Below are positions 26,777 to 35,306 of a stretch of 64,000 bases of DNA, piece after piece (the first letter of the stretch is position 1; every line of letters begins with the position of its first letter). The notes beneath the pieces were generated by a model, which had not been told where the DNA came from, did no database searches, and was given only the letters and a program-made list of their open reading frames with translations. The DNA is taken from NCBI RefSeq assembly GCF_003002065.1, contig NZ_PVZG01000003.1, positions 62,001-126,000 of the forward strand. Direction: 5' to 3'. Position numbers and translations under genes: made by a program. This DNA comes from Pseudosporangium ferrugineum (GTDB lineage: Bacteria > Actinomycetota > Actinomycetes > Mycobacteriales > Micromonosporaceae).

Positions 26777-27256
26777 TCAGTTTTGCCGCAGCCTCGTCAC
26801 GAGTCGTTCCCCGACGAAGTCCGGCACGTACGACGACGCGTCCCCGCCCCACTTGACCACGTCCTTGACCAGACTGGAAGAGAGGAAGGAATACAGCGGG
26901 TTCGTCGGCATGAACAGTGTCTCCACGCCGGAGAGCCCGATGTTCATCTGCGCCATCTGCAATTCGTAGTCGAAGTCGCTGACCGCCCGCAGGCCCTTGA
27001 TCACCACGGCGGCGCCCTGCGCCCGGCAGAAGTCGACCAGCAGGCCGTGGAACGACTCGACCCGGACGTTGCCGTAGCCGGCCGTCGCCTGCCGGAGCAT
27101 GTCGATCCGCTCGTCGATGGTGAACAGGCCGGTCTTCGAGTGGTTGATCAGCACACCGACGATGACCTCGTCGAAGAGCCGGCCGGCCCGCCCGACGATG
27201 TCGAGGTGACCGTTGGTGACCGGATCGAAGGAACCGGGACAGACCGCTCGTCTCAT
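26777..27256 (-). CDS. coaD: Phosphopantetheine adenylyltransferase (CoaD)
   Basis: This 159-residue enzyme makes dephospho-CoA from ATP and 4'-phosphopantetheine. The nucleotidyltransferase motif is in VCPGSFDPVTNGHLDIVGRA (T/HxGH type, here NGH), substrate-binding RAVSDFDYELQMAQMN follows, and LYSFLSSSLVKDVVKWGGD is the ISSS-type signature. Size and ends are complete. It overlaps rsmD by ATGA. Confidence 0.97.
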   Translation of the reverse strand: MRRAVCPGSFDPVTNGHLDIVGRAGRLFDEVIVGVLINHSKTGLFTIDERIDMLRQATAGYGNVRVESFHGLLVDFCRAQGAAVVIKGLRAVSDFDYELQMAQMNIGLSGVETLFMPTNPLYSFLSSSLVKDVVKWGGDASSYVPDFVGERLVTRLRQN

Positions 27257-27828
27257 GATCGGCGACCGTACCAAAGGGTGGTCTCGCCGTAGCGCCGGCT
27301 GCGCTCCGCGGTGATGCCGTCCACCCAGCTCAACGGCTCGCCGCGGACCGCCGTACGGGATGAGCGCTCGAAGGTCACCACCGCGTCGGCGGCGAGCCAT
27401 CCGTTGTCCACGAGCGCCTGCTGGACCTCGGCGATCTCGTCGTCGCTCACCGCGTAGGGCGGGTCGGCGAACACCACGTCGTACGGGCCACCCTCGGGCG
27501 GGCCGGCGAGCAGCTGGGCGACCTTGCCGGTGACCAGCCGCGCCGAGTTGCCGACGCGCAGCGTGACGATGTTGTCGCGGATCGCCCGGGCCGCCTTCGC
27601 GTCGGCCTCGACGAGCAGCGCGTACGCGGCCCCGCGGGACAGCGCCTCGAGGCCCACCGCGCCGGAGCCCGCGTACAGGTCGGCGAAGCGGGCCCCGTCC
27701 AGATCGGTCATCGTGCCGAGGGCGCTGAAGTACGCCTCCCGTACGCGATCGGCGGTCGGCCTGGTCAGCGCGCCGGGCGGGGCAGCCAGCCGGCGGCCAC
27801 CGTGGGCGCCGGCGATGATCCTGGTCAT
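27253..27828 (-). CDS. rsmD: 16S rRNA (guanine966-N2)-methyltransferase RsmD
   Basis: This 191-residue Rossmann methyltransferase starts MTRIIAGAHGGRRLAAPPG, the family N-terminus. It carries the SAM site DLYAGSGAVGLEALSRGA and the catalytic VVFADPPYAVSD. I use this ATG and not the longer frame to 27990, which has no homology. Overlapping ATGA with coaD is the standard pair. 355 bp separate it from the divergent surface-protein gene. Confidence 0.96.
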   Translation of the reverse strand: MTRIIAGAHGGRRLAAPPGALTRPTADRVREAYFSALGTMTDLDGARFADLYAGSGAVGLEALSRGAAYALLVEADAKAARAIRDNIVTLRVGNSARLVTGKVAQLLAGPPEGGPYDVVFADPPYAVSDDEIAEVQQALVDNGWLAADAVVTFERSSRTAVRGEPLSWVDGITAERSRRYGETTLWYGRRS

Positions 27829-28183
27829 ACGGCCCCTCGCGGGTCTTCGGGTAGCACGCTGTGACGCTACGCCACCACAAAGCACCGGCCACTGCGGAGT
27901 GAACTTTTCCCCTCCGCGGACACCCGGTGGGGAACGCAACGCATCGAGATCAACGCGTTGCGTACAGCGAAGATCACGAATGAGTATCAACCCCGTTAGC
28001 CCGGCCTACGGTGTTCTTCATATTCGTCTCAGTCGCTATGGTCGGGCAGCCGCCGACGAAACGCTGTCGGCTCGACGATGCGGGGAGGCGTCGTCGCGGG
28101 CCCTCCGCGGATGCGACATCCACGCGCTGGGCCGCCTTCCGCCTTCCTGTGCCGTACACCCGGTCCTCATTACAGGAGTAGGC
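27829..28183. other. Divergent promoter gap before the surface-protein genes
   Basis: 355 bp between rsmD and the first LPxTG gene. 27829-28020 shows no gene or clear element. From 28022 the conserved promoter-leader block begins (see separate entry). AGGAG at 28174-28178 is the ribosome binding site of the GTG at 28184. Confidence 0.6.
28022..28096 (+). promoter_or_regulatory. Conserved promoter and structured 5' leader, copy 1
   Basis: This ~75-bp block is repeated upstream of the second surface gene (29351-29424). It contains TATGGT (28037-28042), fitting an actinobacterial -10 box. Two hairpins follow: GCCGAC (28052-28057) with GTCGGC (28066-28071), and GACGATG (28074-28080) with CGTCGTC (28089-28095) around GGGGAGG. 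The second stem differs from copy 2 but keeps pairing (a C-G pair becomes U-G). Function is unknown; a cis-regulatory RNA is inferred. Confidence 0.6.
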
Positions 28184-29170
28184 GTGAACCTGCTTAAGTC
28201 CCCGCTGCGCCGCACGACGGCTGTCGCCGCCGGCGCGCTCATCGGCCTGGCCGGAGTCGTGGCCTTCGCCGCGCCCGCCAGCGCCCACCACCCGATCGTC
28301 TCCGGCTCGGCCTCCTGCGTGAACGAGGACGGCAGCTGGCAGGTGACCTGGAAGGTTGCCAACAGCGAGCGCGACCTGGTCGGCAAGATCACCAACGTCG
28401 TGCTGACCCCGGCCGACAGCACCATCACCGGCATCACCGTCGAGGCGTCGCTGCCCACGTCCGGCAACGGCACCCTCGAGGGCGTGCAGAGCCTCCCGGC
28501 CTCGGCCGAGTCGGCCAGCCTCTCGGTCACCGCCGAGTGGCAGCGCAGCCAGCTGATCACGGCGACCCGCGGGGCCGAGCGCCCGGTGCAGAAGCCGACC
28601 GAGAAGTGCAAGCCGGAGACGCCTCCGACGACGCCGACCGAGAAGCCCAGCACCCCCACGGAGGAGCCGAGCACTCCGGTCGAGGAGCCCAGCACCCCCG
28701 TCGAGGAGCCGAGCACCCCGGTCGAGGAGCCCAGCACCCCGAGCAGCGAGCCGCCGGCCCCGACCAAGGAGCCGGAGTTCGTCTACGACCAGGACTGCGA
28801 CAGCCTGACCGTGGGCATCACCGTTCCGGCCGACTGGAACGAGGACGTCACCGTCACCTTCAAGCCGACCAAGGGCGAGGCCAAGACCGTCGTCGGCAAG
28901 CGCGGCAAGACCACCACTGTGGAGTTCCCCGCGTCCAAGGGCCTGAAGGTTACCGCGACCCCCAAGGGCTACGAGGACGAGGCCGCGACCATCACCTACA
29001 AGGAGCCGGCCAACTGTGACTCCGCCGGTGGTGGCGGCGGCGACGAGCCGTCCCTGCCGCTGACGGGCGCCGCCGCCGGCAGCATCGCCGCCGGTGCGGG
29101 CGTCCTGCTCGCCGCGGGCGTCGCGCTGTTCTTCGTGGCCCGCCGCCGCAAGGTCAAGTTCACCGCCTGA
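28184..29170 (+). CDS. LPxTG sortase-anchored surface protein, paralog 1
   Basis: A 328-residue secreted protein. Signal peptide MNLLKSPLRRTTAVAAGALI... with cleavage near APASA-HH. An immunoglobulin-like N-terminal domain (~35-140) is followed by a Thr/Pro/Glu stalk (~145-195) with four PSTPVEE-type heptads, a second beta domain (~200-275), and a C-terminal sorting signal: LPLTG at ~291, hydrophobic segment, and RRRKVKFTA tail. GTG start with AGGAG 5 nt upstream. No sortase gene is in the window. Ligand unknown. First of three paralogs; this one lacks the large conserved middle domain of the other two. Confidence 0.85.
   Translation: MNLLKSPLRRTTAVAAGALIGLAGVVAFAAPASAHHPIVSGSASCVNEDGSWQVTWKVANSERDLVGKITNVVLTPADSTITGITVEASLPTSGNGTLEGVQSLPASAESASLSVTAEWQRSQLITATRGAERPVQKPTEKCKPETPPTTPTEKPSTPTEEPSTPVEEPSTPVEEPSTPVEEPSTPSSEPPAPTKEPEFVYDQDCDSLTVGITVPADWNEDVTVTFKPTKGEAKTVVGKRGKTTTVEFPASKGLKVTATPKGYEDEAATITYKEPANCDSAGGGGGDEPSLPLTGAAAGSIAAGAGVLLAAGVALFFVARRRKVKFTA
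28651..28743. repeat. 21-bp coding repeat (PSTPVEE stalk)
   Basis: About four 21-bp units encode the PSTPVEE/PSTPTEE heptads of the first surface protein; the third bases alternate between copies (ACTCCG/ACCCCC), so the copies are not very recent. It probably sets stalk length. Confidence 0.7.
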
Positions 29171-29193
29171 CCAGGCGTTCCGCGCTGATCGAG

Positions 29194-29224
29194 GGGCGCG
29201 CCGGCTATCACGGTCGGCGCGCCC
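29194..29224 (+). terminator. Intrinsic terminator after surface protein 1
   Basis: GGGCGCGCCG (29194-29203) and CGGCGCGCCC (29215-29224) form a perfect 10-bp stem followed by TTCG. It lies 23 bp after the stop. A near-identical stem follows paralog 2. Confidence 0.8.
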
Positions 29225-29350
29225 TTCGCTCGTTTGGGTAATACTTCGCGGGATCGATCGATACTCACCGCATTGATGACGACGCTTTCGGTTCAACGAT
29301 CGTCTCGGATCTGCAACAAGGTCCTTAAGCCGTCCTGAGCGTCTTCCCAG

Positions 29351-29424
29351 ATTCTGCTCAATCGCTAAGGTCAGGCGCGCCGACGAAACGCTATCGGCTC
29401 GACGACGTTGGGGAGGCGTCGTCC
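29351..29424 (+). promoter_or_regulatory. Conserved promoter and structured 5' leader, copy 2
   Basis: Second copy of the block described at 28022. TAAGGT (29366-29371) fits a -10 box. Hairpin 1 is GCCGA (29379-29383) with TCGGC (29394-29398). Hairpin 2 is GACGACG (29401-29407) with CGTCGTC (29417-29423), presenting TTGGGGAGG in the loop. It lies in the 334-bp gap 29171-29504, which holds no gene; the start codon is 80 bp downstream. Confidence 0.6.
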
Positions 29425-29504
29425 CGGCACCCGCCCCTTCACCGGCGGGCGCCGCCGTCTCCCCGGGTCGTGCCCCCCGTTTTTCCACGCCCCCTGGAGT
29501 ACGA

Positions 29505-31001
29505 GTGAAGTTGAACTCCCCTCTCCGTCGCGCCGCGACAGTCCTCGCCGGCGCCCTCATCGGCCTGGGCGGAGCCGCGGTCGTCACGTCGCCCGCCGCC
29601 GCCCACGACTCCACCGTCCGCGGCGAGGCCATCTGCGACACCGCGACCGGCACGCGGATCGTCACCTGGACCCTCACCAACGACTGGCCCGCCGACGCGA
29701 CCGTCACCGACCTCAAGACGACCCCCACCGACGTCGAGAAGGCGGGCGAGGGCAACTTCGTCATTCCGGGCAAGACGGGCGGCCGTAACGGGGAGCTCGT
29801 CCTCACGCAGAAGGTCACCGGCGGCGACGCCAAGGAAGCCACCATCTCCTTCGCGTCCCTCTGGTCCACGGACGGCTTCACGGACGGGAAGAACTCGGCC
29901 CGGGTCGACCTCAGCAAGCCCTGCGCGCCCGCCGAGACCCCGTGCGTCGAGGCCGGTCAGGCCGGGTTCCACCACACCTTCGGCGTGACCGGCAACGGTT
30001 CCACCGCCACGGTGACCCTCAACGACGGCGTCAAGCTGTGCGAGGGCGAGCCCGTCACGCTGGTCTCCTACTTCGCGCCCAAGCCGCAGTTCGCGGTGCC
30101 GCAGTACGAGTACGACCACGACAGCGGCACCATCGACAACGAGCACCGCTCGGTCACGCTGAACGTCGACGTGCCGGACTGCAACACCCAGGTCGACCTG
30201 TTCTTCGGCGGCGAGGACGACATCATCTCGGAGATCACCGAGAACGGTTCCCGCTACGGCGACAAGAAGCTGGGCAGCAAGAACGGCCTCGGCGGCCGCT
30301 CGAAGGGCCCGCAGGGCTGGTACAACGGCGGCACCAAGGGCTGCCAGACCCCGGCCGTCGAGCCGCTGTCCCAGTGCGACGGCACGGTGACGCTGAACCT
30401 CAGCAACAACGGCAAGATCAGCAAGTACGCCATCGACTTCACCGTCAAGGCCGGCGAGTTCAGCAAGACCGTCACCGTGGCTCCCGGCAAGGGCGAGACG
30501 GTCACCGTCCCGGCCGGCGCCGGCACCATCACGGTCAGCGCCGAGGGCATGGAGAACGTCACGTACGACTGGGCCGCTCCCGAGGACTGCGCGCTGCCCA
30601 CCGTCATCGTCGAGAACGACTGCGACACCGTGGCGATCACCGTCGAGAACCCCGAGGGCGTCACCCCGGCGACCGCGAAGATCACGTACGGCGACAAGAC
30701 CGAGACCGTGACCGTGGCGGCCGGCAAGTCCGAAAAGGTCACCTTCAAGGCCGGCAAGGCGACGTACGCGACGGTCGAGTTCCCGGGCCTGGACGTCGAG
30801 CCGATCAAGGCCACCCTCGAGAAGCTCGACTGCGAGAACGGTGGCGGAGGCGGCACCGGCGGCGGCGACAAGGACGAGCCCAGCCTGCCCGTCACCGGCC
30901 CGGTCGCCGGCGGCATCGCGGGCGGCGCGGCCCTGCTCCTGATCGCCGGCGGCGTGCTCTTCGTGATCGCCCGCCGTCGCAAGATCACCTTCACCGCGTA
31001 A
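29505..31001 (+). CDS. LPxTG sortase-anchored surface protein, paralog 2
   Basis: A 498-residue secreted protein. Signal peptide MKLNSPLRRAATVLAGALIG with cleavage near SPAAA-HD. The N-terminal beta domain (~35-145) is of the same type as paralog 1. A ~110-residue central domain has APKPQFAVPQYEYDHDSGTI, DLFFGGEDDIISEITENG, RYGDKKLGSKNGLGGR and PQGWYNGGTKGCQTP. Two further Ig-like repeats (TVTLNLSNNGKISKYAIDF; VAITVENPEGVTPATAKI) lead to a Gly-rich spacer and the sorting signal LPVTG (~461) with RRRKITFTA tail. GTG start with GGAG. The central domain is unknown to me; its cysteines are paired-looking (ETPCV, VKLCEG, PDCNTQ, KGCQTP). Confidence 0.85.
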   Translation: MKLNSPLRRAATVLAGALIGLGGAAVVTSPAAAHDSTVRGEAICDTATGTRIVTWTLTNDWPADATVTDLKTTPTDVEKAGEGNFVIPGKTGGRNGELVLTQKVTGGDAKEATISFASLWSTDGFTDGKNSARVDLSKPCAPAETPCVEAGQAGFHHTFGVTGNGSTATVTLNDGVKLCEGEPVTLVSYFAPKPQFAVPQYEYDHDSGTIDNEHRSVTLNVDVPDCNTQVDLFFGGEDDIISEITENGSRYGDKKLGSKNGLGGRSKGPQGWYNGGTKGCQTPAVEPLSQCDGTVTLNLSNNGKISKYAIDFTVKAGEFSKTVTVAPGKGETVTVPAGAGTITVSAEGMENVTYDWAAPEDCALPTVIVENDCDTVAITVENPEGVTPATAKITYGDKTETVTVAAGKSEKVTFKAGKATYATVEFPGLDVEPIKATLEKLDCENGGGGGTGGGDKDEPSLPVTGPVAGGIAGGAALLLIAGGVLFVIARRRKITFTA

Positions 31002-31025
31002 CCGCACCACCACGAAGTTGTTCCG

Positions 31026-31055
31026 GGGCGCGCCGATCTTCCGGTCGGCGCGCCC
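31026..31055 (+). terminator. Intrinsic terminator after surface protein 2
   Basis: GGGCGCGCCGA (31026-31036) and TCGGCGCGCCC (31045-31055) form a perfect 11-bp stem with an 8-nt loop, followed by TTGCA. Paralog 3 begins only 55 bp later, so either read-through or a promoter inside this gap must serve it. Confidence 0.75.
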
Positions 31056-31109
31056 TTGCACTGCCCGCTCCCGATCCCTGCCCACTCCCCTCCCGCGAAG
31101 GCGGCCCCG

Positions 31110-32711
31110 TTGAGACCCCTGCTCCACCGCATCGCCGCGGTCGCCGCACTGGCACTCGCCGGCGTGACCCTCGTTGCCCCGGCCGGCGCCGCCTCGGCGG
31201 CAGCCCCGGCCCTCGCAGCCGCACGGCCCGCCTCCGCACCGGCACTGCGCGCCCCCGCTCTCGCTCCGGCGGCTGCCGGAGCGGAGACCAACGTCACCGG
31301 CTCGGCAACCTGCAACCCCGACAAGGGCGAGTGGCTCATCACGTGGACGCTCACCAACACCGGTGACACGTTCGCCCGGGTCGACCGGCTGCGGACCGAC
31401 CCGGCTCCCGTACCGGGGCTGACCAACGGCTTCCTGATCCCGCGCCGCTCGCCCAGCGGCACCATCGGCAAGCAGGTCTTCCCGCAGACCCTGCCCGGCG
31501 GCACCGCGTCCGCCTCGGTGTCGTTCATCGGCATCTGGGAGCGGGACAAGGACACCGACAACACCGCGACCGTGACGCTCGGCGAGTGCAAGCCCGCCGA
31601 GACGCCCTGTGTCGAGGCCGCCGACCTGAGGTTCCACCACCAGTTCGCCGTCGGCGCGGACAAGGCGACGGCGACCGTCACCGTCGACGAGGGCCTCAAG
31701 CTCTGCGGCGACGAGCCGGTCACCCTGGTCACGTACTACGCGCCCAAGCCGGAGTTCTCGGTGCCGCAGTACGTCTTCGAGCACCAGAGCGCGACCATCA
31801 GCAACGACAACCGCTCGGTGACGCTCTCCGCGGGGCTGCCGGGTTGCAACGCCCAGGTGGACCTGTTCTTCGGCGGCGAGGACGACATCATCCCGGAGAT
31901 CACCGAGAACGGCCCCCGGTACGGCGACAAGAAGCTGGGCAGCAAGAACGGCTCCGGTGGTCGCTCCGCGGGCCCGCAGGGCTGGTACAACGGCGGCGGC
32001 AAGGGCTGCCAGACCCCGGCGGTCGAACCGGTGTCCCACTGCGACGGCAGCGTCACGCTGAACCTCAGCAACACCGGCAAGATCAGCAAGTACGCCGTCG
32101 ACTTCACCGTCAAGGCGGGCGAGTTCACCAAGACCGTGACCGTGGCTCCCGGCAAGGGCGAGACGGTCGAGGTGCCCGCCGGCGCCGGCACCATCACGGT
32201 CAGCGCGGACGGGATGGCCGACGTCACGTACGACTGGCAGCGGCCCGAGGACTGCCCGCTGCCGACCGTCGTCGTCGAGAGCGACTGCTACACGGTCACC
32301 GTCATCGTCACCAACCCCGAGGGCGTCACGCCCGCCCGGGCCACGGTGACGTACGCCGGCGACGCGAAGCAGATCACGGTCGCGCCCGGCACGTCGGCGA
32401 AGGCCACCTTCCCGGCCCGCGACGCCACCGAGGCGACGGTCACGATCGACGGCCTCTCCCCGATCGTCACCACCGTCGAGAAGGCCGACTGCGGCAACAA
32501 CGGCGGCGGTGACAACGGCGACGGTGACAACGGCGGTGGCGACAACGGCGGCGGTGACAACGGCGGCGGCGGTGACAACGGCGACGAGGGCGGCCTTCCG
32601 GTCACCGGCGTCGCGGCCGGGGCCATCGCGGGTGGTGCGCTGCTTCTGCTCGTCGCGGGTGGCGTGCTCTACTTCGTGGCGCGGCGCCGCCGGGTGACCT
32701 TCACCCCGTAA
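31110..32711 (+). CDS. LPxTG sortase-anchored surface protein, paralog 3
   Basis: A 533-residue paralog of the preceding protein. I place the start at TTG 31110 (LRPLLHRIAAVAALALAGVTL), because it gives a normal signal peptide and AAGG lies 8 nt upstream; an earlier TTG at 31056 lies in the terminator. The mature N-terminus has an Ala/Pro-rich stretch. The central domain is nearly identical to paralog 2 (DLFFGGEDDIIPEITENG, PQGWYNGGGKGCQTP). Residues ~465-490 are a Gly/Asn/Asp spacer (GGGDNGDGDNGGG type) before the sorting signal LPVTG (~496) and RRRRVTFTP tail. No leader copy precedes it. Divergence from paralog 2 is greatest at the N-terminus and the last beta repeat. Confidence 0.83.
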   Translation: MRPLLHRIAAVAALALAGVTLVAPAGAASAAAPALAAARPASAPALRAPALAPAAAGAETNVTGSATCNPDKGEWLITWTLTNTGDTFARVDRLRTDPAPVPGLTNGFLIPRRSPSGTIGKQVFPQTLPGGTASASVSFIGIWERDKDTDNTATVTLGECKPAETPCVEAADLRFHHQFAVGADKATATVTVDEGLKLCGDEPVTLVTYYAPKPEFSVPQYVFEHQSATISNDNRSVTLSAGLPGCNAQVDLFFGGEDDIIPEITENGPRYGDKKLGSKNGSGGRSAGPQGWYNGGGKGCQTPAVEPVSHCDGSVTLNLSNTGKISKYAVDFTVKAGEFTKTVTVAPGKGETVEVPAGAGTITVSADGMADVTYDWQRPEDCPLPTVVVESDCYTVTVIVTNPEGVTPARATVTYAGDAKQITVAPGTSAKATFPARDATEATVTIDGLSPIVTTVEKADCGNNGGGDNGDGDNGGGDNGGGDNGGGGDNGDEGGLPVTGVAAGAIAGGALLLLVAGGVLYFVARRRRVTFTP

Positions 32712-32726
32712 CCCAGCACCTAGGAC

Positions 32727-32758
32727 GAAGGGGGCGAGCCGGACGGCTCGCCCCCTTC
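32727..32758. terminator. Bidirectional terminator with 14-bp perfect stem
   Basis: GAAGGGGGCGAGCC (32727-32740) pairs exactly with GGCTCGCCCCCTTC (32745-32758) around GGAC. It separates the convergent surface protein 3 and DUF952 genes. Confidence 0.85.
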
Positions 32759-32763
32759 GCGCG

Positions 32764-33105
32764 TCACAGCGTCGGCGGCCGGAACGTCCCGTCGGGTTCC
32801 GGCGGCCACGGATGCACCGCCGTCACGGCCGCCACCGGGATCGGGGCGTACAGGTGCGGAAACTGCATCCCGCCCGGATCGGGCGGGTCACCGTCCTCCC
32901 ACACCACGGATACGGGCAGCAGCGCCTCGTCCAGCACCAGCAGCACGAGATCCGTACGCCCCCGGGCCAGCAGCGTCGCCGGCACGTGCACCTGCTCCGG
33001 GGTGGAACAGTGGATGAAGCCCTGCGTCTCCAGGGAGGCGGCGCGATAGGTGCCCGACGACCGGGCCGCGTCCCACTCGGCGCGGGGGCAGAAGTGCAGG
33101 ATCAT
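32764..33105 (-). CDS. DUF952 family protein
   Basis: This 113-residue protein has the DUF952 pattern: MILHFCPRAEWDAARSSGTY, SLETQGFIHCSTPEQVHVPA and the C-terminal FPHLYAPIPVAAVTAVHPWP. The conserved FIHCS and HLY segments are intact. The family has an ADP-ribosyltransferase-like fold with no assigned function. It overlaps the recG stop by ATGA and so is the last gene of the DAK2-recG operon. Confidence 0.88.
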   Translation of the reverse strand: MILHFCPRAEWDAARSSGTYRAASLETQGFIHCSTPEQVHVPATLLARGRTDLVLLVLDEALLPVSVVWEDGDPPDPGGMQFPHLYAPIPVAAVTAVHPWPPEPDGTFRPPTL

Positions 33106-35306
33106 CCCTTCTCCAGGTACTCGGCGCGTTCCTCGTCCACCAGGGCGGCGACCGAGGCCGCGAGCGCCGGGTGCCGGGCAAGGGTCGGATCGTCCCCGAC
33201 CAGCTCGGCCGCCTCGGCGCGCGCATCGGTGATCAGCTTGCTGTCCCGCAGCAGGGAGAGCAGCCGCAGGTGGCTGTGCCGGCCCGACTGCGACGCGCCC
33301 AGCACGTCGCCCTCGCGGCGCTGCTCCAGGTCGAGCTCGGCCAGCTTGAAGCCGTCCGTGGTGGACGCGACGGCGTCGAGGCGTTCCCGGGCCGGGGTGC
33401 CCTCCGCCGCCTCGGTCACCAGCAGGCAGATGCCCGGCGCCGAGCCCCGGCCCACCCGGCCCCGGAGCTGGTGCAGCTGGGAGACGCCGAACCGGTCCGC
33501 GTCCATGATGATCATGACGGTGGAGTTGGGCACGTCCACGCCGACCTCGATGACCGTGGTCGCCACCAGCACGTCGAGCTCCCCGGCGGCGAACCGGCGC
33601 ATGACCGCGTCCTTCTCGTCGGCCGGCAGCCGCCCGTGCAGCGTCCCGATCCGCAGCCCGCGCAGCGGCCCCTCCTCCAGGAGCGGCGTGACCTCGGTGA
33701 CGGCCAGCGGTGGCCGGCGAGCGGGTTCGTTGTCGCTGGGCGGCTCCCCGTCGTCCTCCGCACCGGCCGCGTCCCCGATCCGCGGGCACACCACGTACGC
33801 CTGATGCCCGGCCTTGACCTCCTCACGCACCCGCTGCCAGGCCCGCTCCAGGAACGCCGGCCGCTCGGGCGGCACCACGTGCGAGGCGATCGGCGACCGG
33901 CCCCGCGGCAGCTGGGAGAGCGTGGACGTCTCCAGGTCGCCGTACACGGTCATCGCGACCGTCCGCGGGATCGGCGTGGCCGTCATGACCAGCACGTGCG
34001 GCGGCCGGGCGGCCTTGGCGCGCAACGCGTCCCGCTGCTCGACGCCGAACCGGTGCTGCTCGTCGACGACCACCAGCCCCAGATCGTGGAAGTCGACCCC
34101 CTCGTACAGCAGCGCGTGGGTGCCCACGACGATGCCGGCGCTGCCGTCCGCGACCGTCGCCAGCGCGGCCCGCCGGGCGGCCGCGCCGAGCGACCCGGTG
34201 ACCAGGGTCAGCCGGGTGCCGGCCGGATCACCGTCCAGCTCGCCGGCCCGCCCGAGCGCGCCGAGCTGCGCGCTGATGCTGCGATGATGCTGGGTGGCGA
34301 GCACCTCGGTGGGGGCGAGCAGCGCGGCCTGCCCGCCGGCGTCGACGACCTGGAGCATCGCGCGTACGGCGACGAGGGTCTTGCCGGAACCGACCTCGCC
34401 CTGGAGCAACCGGTGCATGGGGTGCGCCCGCGCCAGGTCCGCGGCGATCTCCTCGCCGACCCGCGCCTGCCCCTCGGTCAGCTCGTAGGGCAGGGCCGCG
34501 TCGAACGCGGCCAGGATCCCGTCGTCGCGTCGTGGCCGGGACCGTCCGGGGGCGGCGGCCGCGCGGGCCTTCCGCTGCACGAGCGTCAGCTGTACGGCGA
34601 AAGCCTCGTCCCACTTCAACCGGTACTTCGCCTTGTACAGCTCCTCCTTGGAGCTCGGCCGGTGGATCTCCCGCAGGGCGGTCCCGATCCCGACCAGGTT
34701 GCGGTTCGCGCGCACCGTCCCCGGCAGCGGATCGGCGGGCGGCTCGAAGGTCTCCAGCAGGGTCCGCACGTACCGGGCGATCGTCCAGGTCGGCACGGCG
34801 GCCGCGGCCGGATACACGGGGATCAGCGCCCCGGCGAACTCCTCGATCTCCTCGGCGGCCTCGTCCTGCGTCGCATCGGCCCGCAGCAGCTGGTACGCGG
34901 GCCCGTTGAGCTGCCGCTTGCCCCGGAAATCGGTGACCTTCCCGGCGAACAGCCCCCACCGCCCGGTACGCAGCTCCCGCTCCCGCCACGCCTGGTTGAA
35001 GAAGGTGCAGGTCAGCGTCGCCCCCGAACCGTCCCCGACGGTGATCTCCAGCATGGTGCCGCGGCGCTGGCGCATCGGGCGTACCGTGGCGCTCTTGACC
35101 TGGGCGAGCAGGGTGACCTGCTCGCCGACCTGGAGCTGCCGCAGATCGGTGTGCTCCCCGCGCTCGTCGTAGCGGCGCGGGAAGTGGTAGATCAGATCCC
35201 CGGCGGTGTGCAGCTCCAGGTGCGTGGCCAGCGCCTTGGCGGCCCGCTCCCCGAGCACCTTGCTCAGCGGGGTCGCGGTCGTCGTCGCGGTGGTCGTGTC
35301 GCTCAT
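33102..35306 (-). CDS. recG: ATP-dependent DNA helicase RecG
   Basis: This 734-residue branch-migration helicase remodels stalled forks and Holliday junctions. The ATG giving MSDTTTATTTATPLSKVLGE overlaps the previous stop (ATGA). An N-terminal wedge/OB domain (TLLAQVKSATVRPMRQRRGT; FFNQAWRERELRTGRWGLFAG) is followed by helicase motifs LLQGEVGSGKTLVA (I), LLAPTEVLATQH (Ia), VVVDEQHRFGVEQR (II), VMTATPIPRT (III), VATTVIEVGVDVPNST (V) and HQLRGRVGRG (VI). An acidic insertion (AGAEDDGEPPSDNEPARR) lies between the two helicase lobes. Complete. Confidence 0.96.
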   Translation of the reverse strand: MSDTTTATTTATPLSKVLGERAAKALATHLELHTAGDLIYHFPRRYDERGEHTDLRQLQVGEQVTLLAQVKSATVRPMRQRRGTMLEITVGDGSGATLTCTFFNQAWRERELRTGRWGLFAGKVTDFRGKRQLNGPAYQLLRADATQDEAAEEIEEFAGALIPVYPAAAAVPTWTIARYVRTLLETFEPPADPLPGTVRANRNLVGIGTALREIHRPSSKEELYKAKYRLKWDEAFAVQLTLVQRKARAAAAPGRSRPRRDDGILAAFDAALPYELTEGQARVGEEIAADLARAHPMHRLLQGEVGSGKTLVAVRAMLQVVDAGGQAALLAPTEVLATQHHRSISAQLGALGRAGELDGDPAGTRLTLVTGSLGAAARRAALATVADGSAGIVVGTHALLYEGVDFHDLGLVVVDEQHRFGVEQRDALRAKAARPPHVLVMTATPIPRTVAMTVYGDLETSTLSQLPRGRSPIASHVVPPERPAFLERAWQRVREEVKAGHQAYVVCPRIGDAAGAEDDGEPPSDNEPARRPPLAVTEVTPLLEEGPLRGLRIGTLHGRLPADEKDAVMRRFAAGELDVLVATTVIEVGVDVPNSTVMIIMDADRFGVSQLHQLRGRVGRGSAPGICLLVTEAAEGTPARERLDAVASTTDGFKLAELDLEQRREGDVLGASQSGRHSHLRLLSLLRDSKLITDARAEAAELVGDDPTLARHPALAASVAALVDEERAEYLEKG

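Noticed and set aside
28022..28096. Known c-di-GMP or c-di-AMP riboswitch in the surface-protein leader
   Set aside because: Neither the GEMM core nor the ydaO pairing pattern is present; reported instead as an unclassified leader.
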